The notes beneath the pieces were generated by a model, which saw nothing but the letters and a program-made list of their open reading frames with translations, was not told where the DNA came from and ran no database searches. A DNA stretch of 64,000 nucleotides from Candidula unifasciata (taxonomy: Eukaryota > Mollusca > Gastropoda > Stylommatophora > Geomitridae): the NCBI GenBank assembly GCA_905116865.2, contig CAJHNH020002668.1:987882-1051881 (forward strand). Reading direction: 5' to 3'. The number at the start of each line of letters is the position of its first letter. Position 1 is the first letter of the stretch. Of the stretch, positions 34,201 through 45,894 are shown one piece after another. Both the position numbers and the translations under genes were made by a program.

Positions 34201-37200
34201 CTCGCCGGTGCTACAGAGACTGTGCACTGTGCTGAGCTTCTTCGGACTCAGACTTGACTTCGCAGAAGAGCTGAGCACTTATGGGTTACTACCGTGTGCC
34301 ATGATGTTGATCCATTGTTCAAACCTCAAACTTCAAATCTCGTTCATCTCCCCAGCTCAGAATGTCCCCTGTCATCTCTTGCAGGGTTTCTGTTCAGCTT
34401 GCTGTGAGCCTAGGTCTTCTGAAGAAGAACAAGAAGCAACGACTTAACTCTTACAAAAATGCAACACTTACCAGTTAGCATCACCCGCAGAGATGTGGTC
34501 TCTGTCGTTTCCGGAAGGTTCCGAGTTTTTAACTTGCGCATGTGTCTGGGAAAGAACATGATTGGCACGGAGCAGACGATACAGGCCAGTCCGATGATAG
34601 AAAAACCGAGCCACCAGGCACCGACCCATCTCTGGTCGTGTTTGGACATGTTGGTTTCTGGGGAGGATCCGGCGAAATTTGGGATGGTGATGCTGATTGC
34701 AACTAAAGGTAGTTTAGTAGTGATAGTTGTAGGAGTAGGAGAATTAGTCGTGGTAGCAGTGGTAGTCGTAGTAGTAGTATGAGTAATGATTACAGTGGTA
34801 GTTGCAATGGTAGTTGTAGTAGTATTAGTAGTGATGATGTTGGTTGTAACAGTGGCAGTAGGAGTATTGATGATACTTGTAGTAGCAGTGGTAGTAGTAG
34901 TAGAAGTGATGGTGGTAGTAAAAGTGGTAGTTTCAGTATAAGTAGTCGACAGTGGTTCCAGCAGGGGTGTTGGTGGTTGTTGTAGTGGTGGTGGTAGTAG
35001 TTATGATGATGGTGGTAGCAGAAGTGGTAGTGCTGTTAGTAGTAATAATAGCAGTAGTATAAGTGGTGGTAGTAGTAATAGTATCAGGTAGTGGTGATGT
35101 GGTAGTAGTAGTGGCAGTAGCAGTAGTAGTATTAGTATTGATGATAGCAGTAATAGCAGTGGTAGTAGTAGTAGCAGTAACATTACTGCTACTGACGTTA
35201 GTAGTACTACTACTACTACCAGCAGTGATAGTAGTAGTAGTATTAGTAGTGATGACAGTGGTAGTAGCAGTGGTATTAGTAGTAGTATTAGAAGGGATGG
35301 TGATGGTGGTGGTGGTGGTGGTAGTAGTAGTAGCAGTGGTGGTGGTTCTGGTAGCTACTACCAGAGCTGGCGGGACAGGCAATGCCACTGTCCATGTTTA
35401 TTTGTTCGCGGTTCGTGACTCACTGATGTGACTTTAGATTGGTGTGTAGTGAGCTAAAAGGCTACTGAATGATGTAGCAATGAAAGGTGTCGCTATGGTG
35501 TGGATTGAGCTAAAAGGCTACTGAATGATGTAGCAATGTACGGTGTCGCTATGGCAAACTGTTTTATTTGTAACCAGCCAATCGGAGGTTGAATTTTGAA
35601 TAGCTTTCTTACATGAAGCAGCGTATGTTTTGTCATTTGTCACAATCCAGCTTTAGCGACTCTTACCTTTCAGGTCTACAGGGAGAGAACTGGAGAAACT
35701 ACCCAGAAATAGAGCAACTGGGGGTCCTAACAGCATGGCGGTAAATGAGGCGCCTGGAGTAAAATCACAAAAATGAGACTGCAGTTAAATTGGAGCATAC
35801 ATTATAAACAAATAAATAAATAAACTATAAAAACATAAATAATATACAAATAAATTTACATTATGTGGTAGCAAATCCTTTCAGAACGCGCCGCTCACAC
35901 ACAATGAATAAACGAAATACAAATTGGATTCCTGGCTACTTCGCAATCATCATATGCCCCAATTTAAATATGCTCTACCATTGAACGGGGTGTATGGGGG
36001 TTTCTCCTGTTTGAATGTCAGCCGGAATAGTGGCTATAGAAATCGTCGGGTGTCAATATTTCAAACTGTAATCCATAAAGGAGACATTTTGAAAACATCT
36101 CATTTACTCAGACAGAAATGCCAGACATTTTCATAGCTTGTATGACACAAACTTCAAGGTACCGGAGTTCAAACAACGAACTAAATAATCTATGAAACGA
36201 ATCAACTATTCCACCAACTAGTTATTTAACTCAACACCGAACCCAATACACCACCCACTCATCCAAATAAGCAGCCAAACATCCAAACAACAATCTAACC
36301 ACCCAACTAACCAACTAACCAGTCAACTAACCAACTAACCAGTCAATCTCCTAACTCCAGACAACATCGGAAAAGACCCTTACCTAGCAACAGAGCCGAA
36401 CGATTTTTGTTGACAATGTTACTCTCGATGTAATATGTCAGCAGCGGGATTCTGTAAGACTTCACAGCGCCGCCAATCATTGAGCAGAACACCAGCAAAT
36501 AAAATACCCACGAAACTGAACGGGACGAGCTCGAATCTCCAGATAAAGCCGGGACAAATGAGGAAGAGTTTGTAGAAGCTAAGACTGAGTTTGTCCATGT
36601 TGGGAAGCTAGAATCACAGAGGTACTTCGCAGAATTGTCCTGGAGGTCACTAGTGGTCGTCTGTAGACCAGGAGCTGCGAAATTTATAATTTGTAAATAC
36701 ATACAAGTTTAAAAAAAAGAAGCTATCTACATAACCTTTACAGGACGATGCAGAACCAACTCTCAGTTTTTTTTTTTTTTTTTTAAATAGCTATTTGTGA
36801 TTTTGCTAGACAATTTTACCTTCATTGCCACATAAACGCTCGGTTCTAAATCTCACTGTTGAAATCAAAGCAAACCGGTCTGCTGTCAAATCGCCGGCAG
36901 CTGGAGCCGAACCGGACACCCCAGAATTACGACGAGCGTTCGCAATGCCCATTTAGTGGGTGACAATAAAAAAGTATAAACAGGAGTAACGACCCATGAC
37001 ATCCCATTGTCACATGGGTCATACCGTGCAGAACATATATTTTCATTCATCAAATGATGCTCAGTCAACGCGTGCTAAACACTTCGTAAGTTTGTTTATG
37101 AAGGGTTCGATTTTGCAGTTAAGGCTTTCAGTATGAGCGGGCTAGTCTCCCTCCAACACTACCTAATCGACTTTTTACGACATGCATGGTTGATTGTAAT

Positions 37201-40200
37201 GTTACAATACTTTGCTTTCCTCGTCAGCGATCATAGAATACCTAAATGGGAACATAATTGAATGTAGATTCGTTTCTTTAGGTTTCTGGGTTGTCTCTGG
37301 AGCTACGAAATTTCCTGTTTTGTGCGACGCTCTTGGTGGACAAAAAACGGCTCTGCGAGAGAGACCGAGATATATGGTGTAATGAAATCGATTGAGATCT
37401 CCAACTTCTAAACTTCTTTTAAACTTTATAAGTCAGAGCACAAAACAACCGCTGACAGGATCGACACTCACGGCCTAATGTGATCAGAACCTTGCACAGA
37501 TCCGACTTATACTGCGATTCTCTGACCCACTCCTCTCCTCGCTCAAATTTATCAGCCTTCACATGTCTAATTGTGTCTTCTGCTTCTTTTTTTGTCAATA
37601 TCTGCTAAGCCGCTAGGCTTCGCAGTTCATCAGACGATCGGCAGCCGAGCCAGGGCCCGCTCAGTCGCTTGATATGCCGTGATGTTTTGCTGTCTCAGGG
37701 TGTCAGTGACTCCTTCAATCCATATTCTACTCGGTCTTCCCCTGCCTTTTGATGTTTAGATTTTCAGGTTGCACGCTCTTGCTGCTGGCGTTGTTGGTTT
37801 CATTCTCATTAGATGGCCAAACCATTTCATTCTTTGTTTATCAAGAAATTTGACGGTGGGTATTGTTCCAACGGTTCTTGTGATCACGTCTTTTCTTACT
37901 CGATCTCTTCTGGTTTTATTCACTGGCATTTTCAAACATCTCATCTCACAGATAATTAGTTTTCTTTCATGCTCTTTTGTCAATGTCTAAGTCTGTCACT
38001 GATAGCATAAAGTCGGTCCAAATATTGTATTTATAAACTGAATTGTGTCTTCAGATTACCCCATTCAAGACCTTTCTATTTTCAGTCTGTGGCCCTTACC
38101 TCTACCTTGGACTTCAGATACGGTTAGCATTCTATGTAGTAATCATTCTTAATTCAACATTCTAAGTGGTGATCATTCTTAATTCAACATTCTGAGTGGT
38201 GATCATTTTTAATTCACCATTCTAAGTAGTAATCATTCTTAATTCAACATTCTAAGTGGTGATAATTCTTAATGCAACATTCTAAGTGGTGATCATTCTT
38301 AATTCAACATTCTGAGTGGTGATCATTTTTAATTCACCATTCTAAGTAGTAATCATTCTTAATTCAACATTCAACATTCTAAGTAGTAATAATTCTTAAT
38401 TCAACATTTAACATTCTAAGTAGTAATCAGTCTTAATTGAACATTCTAAGTGGTGATCATTCTTAATTCAACATTCTAAGTAGTAATCATTCTTTATTCA
38501 ACATTTAACATTCCAAGTGGGAATGGCTAATGAAATTGGACAACTATTTACAGCTATCCTAAAAAGGCAGTCAATGTTCTTTGACCATGGGATGAAAAGA
38601 GAGACATTCAAGAACATCGTGACTACTGAAAAGATTAATGGTAGAGGAGACAGAGGCAGACCGAAACAAACACTGATTGACGACTTGAAGCAATGGCACG
38701 GATGAGTAATACCAGTGGATTTGATTCAAAAAATAAACCACCGAGATCTGTGGAGAGACATGAGCGCCTACACCGCTGGGCAGGGCACGTGATGATGATG
38801 ATGATAAGAATCAACCTCGAAGCAAACCGTGCATATTCAAAGGTGCTCAGTCTCTCGCAGCAAACGTCATAAAGTGTAGATGCTGACCGCCCTTGTATCT
38901 GATACGCAATAATGCATGGTACAGATACATCATTGAAAGTTTCCTTACCTGAAGTGTCCTGCCATACCCTGGGTGTCTCCAGTCTCCCGAGCGCCATGGC
39001 GAGGGTGGCCAGACCAAAGAGAAGGCCTGAGACTGACAGGAACACGGGGATGTGGGTGTACTTGCCCAGATGGCTTCCGAGAATCACGAACACCAAGTAG
39101 CCGATCTCATTACTGCTCAATATAAACCCTACATACAGAACATATGGGAAAGTCCATTACTGCTCAATATAAACCCTACATACAGAACATATGGGGAAGT
39201 CCATTACTGCTTAATATAAACCCTACATACAGAACATATGGGAAAGTTCATTACTGCTCAATATAAACCCTACATGTAGAATATTGGGGTAGTTCATTAC
39301 TGCTCAATATAAACCCTACACACAGAACATATGTTGAAGTTCATTACTTCATTCATTCATTCAGTAGCATGTCCCTCGCGGAACCTCGCTGCCATAACAA
39401 CCCTCCGGAAAACCTTCCTATCATGAGCAAGATGTCCTGCGTCTGATACACCCATCTGGAGATCATCTGCCACATCCTGCACAGTTCATTACTGCTCAGT
39501 ATAAACCTACATACAGAATACATGGGAAAGTACATTATAACTCAGTATAAACTCTTCGCATTGAACAAATAGTATAAGCTTAGCTAAACCTTTTGTATAC
39601 CAGACTTCGTGGGTCAAAATATACACTAAACAAAATTAGTTAAATAATACAATATTCTTACAACTTTGACCTAGAATAAGTTTAGCTGAGTTTCAACAAC
39701 CGACATCACATCACTTCATTATGATGGAGGACAGAATTACGAAGTACGACATATTTGTGGTAGAGGCCGTGGTGTAGCGGCAGCACGCTGGCCTGCCGAT
39801 CCGAAGGTCGTGGGTTCAGGCCCTGACGGAGCCGGACGTTTTTCAAATATGAACTTGACTTCCAGGTCGGCACAGCCTTAAATGGGTACTAGATAATTTC
39901 CTGGGAAGTAAAGGTGGTCGGCATGATGTTAATCACATTAACCACCGAGTGCCGTTTGGTCTACAAAATATAGGTCTAGCCCTATACGCCTGGGAGGCGT
40001 GGAAAAGGGTCCTTTACTTTACTCTAATTCATATTTGTATCTATATTCCCTATTGAGAATTGTGAATCTGCAACCATGGTCCTGCAAGAACAGCAAGTTA
40101 AACGGGCTGTATTCTAACAAGAACACTACGCGAGTAGCCAAAGAAGAAGAATAAACCAACACAGAACTGGTGTCGTCAGCCGCTACACGCTGCGGGATTT

Positions 40201-43200
40201 ACTGAGAAGGGGATCCGAGGACTTAAGGACTGAGTGGTTCGACTTACAATGAGGATAATCTGTAGAATAACTTATGAACTCAGTGGTTCTACGTGTAGTG
40301 GGGATAATCTGTCGAGTAACTAACTATTTTTGTATCCGAAACTGCCACCAACCTGTTTTGCTGCTGGAAATACCAAGATGGCGCTCTATTGACGTGACCT
40401 GAGATCCCAGAAAACTGGAGAGAGTAATCATCCAGATTCCGGCAACTCCGTAAGTTACGACAAACACGTTGAGATTGGCCAGACCTGCGGGTAGACAATG
40501 ATAAACACTTTGAGACTGGGCAGACCTGATATAGACAATGATAAACACATTGAGACTGGGCAGACCTGCGGGTAGACAATGATAAACACATTGAGACTGG
40601 GCAGACCTGATATAGACAATGATAAACACTTTGAGACTGGGCAGACCTGCGGGTAGACAATGATAAACACATTGAGACTGGGCAGACCTGCGGGTAGACA
40701 ATGATAAACACTTTGAGACTGGGCAGACCTGCGGGTAGACAATGATAAACACTTTGAGACTGGGCAGACCTGCGGGTAGACAATAATAAACACTTTGAGA
40801 CTGGGCAGACCTGCGGGTAGACAATGATAAACACTTTGAGACTGGGCAGACCTGATATAGACAATGATAAACACATTGAGACTGGGCAGACCTGCGGGTA
40901 GACAATGATAAACACTTTGAGACTGGGCAGACCTGATATAGACAATGATAAACACATTGAGACTGGGCAGACCTGCGGGTAGACAATGATAAACACTTTG
41001 AGACTGGGCAGACCTGCGGGTAGACAATGATAAACACTTTGAGACTGGGCAGACCTGATATAGACAATGATAAACACATTGAGACTGGGCAGATCTGCGG
41101 GTAGACAATGATAAACACTTTGAGACTGGGCAGACCTGCGGGTAGACAATGATAAACACTTTGAGACTGGGCAGACCTGATATAGACAATGATAACCACA
41201 TTGAGACTGGGCAGACCTGCGGGTAGACAATGATAAACACTTTGAGACTGGGCAGACCTGCGGGTAGTCAATGATAAACACTTTGAGACTGGGCAGACCT
41301 GATATAGACAATGATAAACACATTGAGACTGGGCAGACCTGCGGGTAGACAATGATAAACACTTTGAGACTGGGCAGACCTGCGGGTAGACAATAATAAA
41401 CACTTTGAGACTGGGCAGACCTGCGGGTAGACAATGATAAACACTTTGAGACTGGGCAGACCTGATATAGACAATGATAACCACATTGAGACTGGGCAGA
41501 CCTGCGGGTAGACAATGATAAACACTTTGAGACTGGGCAGACCTGATATAGACAATGATAAACACATTGAGACTGGGCAGACCTGCGGGTAGACAATGAT
41601 AAACCCTTTGAGACTGGGCAGACCTGCGGGTAGACAATGATAAACACTTTGAGACTGGGCAGACCTGCGGGTAGACAATGATAACCACATTGAGACTGGG
41701 CAGACCTGCGGGTAGACAATGATAAACACTTTGAGACTGGGCAGACCTGCGGGTAGACAATGATAAACACTTTGAGACTGGGCAGACCTGCGGGTAGACA
41801 ATGATAACCACATTGAGACTGGCCGAACCTAATGTAGACAATGACAAAAGCATCGAGATTGGTCTGGCATGAAGTGGACAATGATAACCACACCAAGAGT
41901 GACGGGACCTTAAGTGGACACTGATAAGCACGCTTAGATTGACGAGACCTTAAGTGGACAACGATAAGCACGCTTACATTGACGAGACCTGAAGTGGACA
42001 ATGACAAGCACGCTTAGATTGACGAGACCTTAAGTGCACAATGACAAAGCACGCTTAGATTGACGAGGCCTGAAGTGCACATTGACAAAGTACGGTTAGA
42101 TTGACGAGACCTTAAGTGGACAATGACAAGCACGCTTAGATTGACGAGACCTTAAGTGGACAATGATAAGCATACATAGATTGACGAGACCTTAAGTGGA
42201 CAATGATAAGCACACCTAGATTGACGAGACCTTAAGTGGACAATGATAAGACAACCTAGATTGACGAGACCTTAAGTGGACAATGATAAGCATACATAGA
42301 TTGACGAGACCTTAAGTGAACAATGATAAGACAACCTAGATTGACGAGACCTTAAGTGGACAATGATAAGACAACCTAGATTGACGAGACCTTAAGTGGA
42401 CAATGATAAGACAACCTAGATTGACGAGACCTTAAGTGGACAATGATAAGCATACATAGATTGACGAGACCTTAAGTGGACAATAATAAGCACACCTAGA
42501 TTGACGAGACCTTAAGTGGACAATGATAAGCACACCTAGACTGACGAGACCTGAAGTAGACAATGACAAGCACGCTTAGATTGACGAGACCTGAAGTGGA
42601 CAATGACAAGCACGTTGAGATTGACGAGACCTTAAGTGGACAATGACAAGCACGCTTAGATTGACGAGACCTGAAGTGGACAATGACAAGCACGTTGAGA
42701 TTGACGAGACCTGAAGTGGACAATGACAAGCACGTTGAGATTGACGAGACCTGAAGTGCACAATGACAAGCACGTTGAGAATGACGAGACCTGAAGGGCA
42801 CAATGACAAAGCACGCTTAGATTGACGAGACGTGAAGTGGACAGTGACAAAGCACGCTTAGATTGACGAGACGTGAAGTGCACAATGACAAAGCCCGCTT
42901 AGATTGACGAGACCTGAAGTGCACAAAGACAAAGCACGCTTAGACTGACGAGACCTGAAGTGCACAATGACAAAACACTGCGATGGGTCGAACATAATGT
43001 AGACAACGACAAACACACTGCAGTTGACCAAAAAGGAATTAGACAACGACAATGAGGACCTGTTCACGTTTTCTGGCTTATCTACACACTTTCTCAGCCT
43101 GATCTAAGACAGATGAGTATCACTTTGTACTGCTTGTTATGAAAAGAGTCTCGTATGACCTAGGTTGAGGCTGTGGGGAGGGGTTTGGTTTAGGGCCAGT

Positions 43201-45822
43201 TCTAGATGTTCAGGGGTCGTTGAAAGCTGTGTCATAGTGTAGTATAAAACATGTGGCGTCGGCGCTGATGTAATTAGAGGGAAGACAACGTGACCCCCCT
43301 CGGGCGTAGAAGAGCCTGGAAAAAGTATGAATGTAAATTCAGGTAGTGGTAGTGTGTATATCGCCTGGGAAACGTATTCAGGCCCGACAGAGAAATTGTG
43401 ACAGGCCAGACCTGAAGTGGGTAGTGACAAACACATTTAGATTGATCAGACATATAGCACCTATTGGTAGACACCTTGTGATTGGCCAGACCTACGAATA
43501 GACAATGACAAGCACATTGCCATTGGCCACAAGCGAGGTAGACAATAACAAACACATTGCGATTGGCCAGACATGCAAGTAGACAATGCAAGTGGAAATG
43601 TTAATGCAATAAGTGATATAAAGTTACAAATAGTGTGAGGTTACAAAGGTTATTTATCGACAACACACACATATACACACACTGAGACCGGTCAGTCGTG
43701 CATGTAGACAGCAACAGGAGGAAAGAAATCACCTATCACAAATATTAAAGAATATATATATATGATTTGTCTAGCATAGAAGGAATGTAATTAACAGAAA
43801 CATGATCTTTTATTTGCTGTTGACATTGTACACTTGTAAGTACACTTTAGCCAGCAGTATTTGATTAATGATTTGAGGTGGTACAAGTGAAAAAAAATTA
43901 ATCTAACAACAAAAACACACACACATATGTGTGTGTGTGTGAGTGTCTGTGTGTGCTTGCTTGTCAGGTTCAAACCCCGATGAAAGCTAAAGAATTTGTG
44001 CGTGGACTTCTAGTGATTTCCCCTGGTATCTGGATAGTGAAACCCGACACCCGTGTGTATTGTTGCACGCGTAAAAAAAAAAAAAAAATTCTTTCGGCAG
44101 TTGGAAATCGAAAAAGCCTAACGGCGCTGCCCGGGAAAAATTTAGAGTTAAAAATCTACCCAAAGTATTTCAGGATCCTCGCCGGTGCAACGAAGCTCGT
44201 GCACTGCGCTGAGATTCTTCAGACTCAGGTTTGAGTTAGAAGTAGAACGGAGCACTTATGGGTTACACCCGTGTGCCATAATGTTGATCCGTCGACTAAA
44301 CATAAACATAATGTAGTCGTGTGTGTGATGGTAGGTTTAGCACGCAAACTAAGAAGTAATCAATCAATGTGATTTCAATGAACACGAGTAGCACTTACGT
44401 TGACTCCATTGAGGCTTACAGCCACCCAGTCCGCACACACCGTACTCATAGTTTTCTTTGAGGTCTTCTGTTTGTTGTTTTGTGTTGTCCCCTGCAGTTG
44501 CCTTTCTGAAATAGATTTCTGACCATCGTGTTTGTTTTTCTGGTGTCCTTATAAGTAAAAGTAAAGTTCCCTTTTCCACGCATTTAGGCGTATTGGGAAT
44601 ATAGGGCTAGACCTATATTTTTTTATAGACCATTCAGCACTTGTTGGGTGATGTGGTCAGCATCGCGCCGGCCACCTTTACTTCCCAGGACTACACCTGG
44701 TACCCACACAAGGCTGGGTCAACTAAGGAGTCAAGGTAATTTTTGAAAAAAGTCCGACTAGGTCAAGACTCCTTATAGTATGATTATAATTATGACCCAC
44801 CAATTTTGACTCTGGGACAATCTGCGTATTGTTGTGATAGCGCTGTTATAGGGTGAACTCAACAAGGATTTTAGCCACGACTCACTGACAACTTGTACAT
44901 GCACAGACGATATGAACATTCTGCGAATATTCTATAAGTACATTTTATAGTGGTCATTTTCGGGGATGCTTCTTCTTCCTTTTCCTCCTCCTCCTCTTAC
45001 CCTTCCTCCAACATTTTCTGTGTGTCGACGTAGCTGCAGACATCACTGACAATACCAGCTATTTCGTTGTATCTCTTGGACTGCATTACTACAGAATTAC
45101 ATCAGTATTTATAGAAGCATACAAACTGAACTAATTTTATTGAAATACACATCACGTGATTCCCCATATGGGATCCAGGGCCCTGTTGCAGGGAAAACAA
45201 GAATAGACCCACTACCTACCCAAAAGCATGTCGTAATAGTCGACTAATTGGGAGCTTCCTTCGAAGTCGGAGTGCATCTGCCTGCGAGGCAAGGAACCAG
45301 CAGTCTGCATACAAATAAGTCAGATCTGTAAAACGAAATCACGCGCAACACTCAGGTTCTGGAACAGGCCTGCAGTCCAAAAGTGGACGAACAACCAGAA
45401 CTTTCCGCCAGAGTTTACAGCTGATTAATTCGAAGAAGATAAAGAAGACATCACATGATTTCTCTTGATACACTGTTCGACTAACTGCTGGAAGTTCACG
45501 ATAGTCACGTGGCTAGTCAGGGTAACATCAAATTTATAGCGAGCTCTTTCTGTTAACACAAGGGGAGACTGGTCATTTTAATTTACTTTTAATACAAGCA
45601 ATGGCTATTCCTTTCCCTGCTTGTATTACTTCCCATCTGGTTCAACCGTTCATTATGTTTTACTTGACAAATCTGGGTGTGTGGGCCCAAGTAGGGAAGG
45701 TCAGTGGTGACTAGTAGCGTTACAAAGATGATGTCAAAGTCATTTAAATACACGTTTGCGCGCGGGTGCACAAACACACACACACACATGCATACACACA
45801 ACACACAAACCTCAGTGACTGT

Positions 45823-45894
<72 letters not shown>

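Noticed and set aside
40289..42007. Open minus frames of 572 and 535 codons
   Set aside because: They are stop-free readings of the 40/41-bp array; only the last 44 codons of one of them (exon 40353-40484) belong to a gene.
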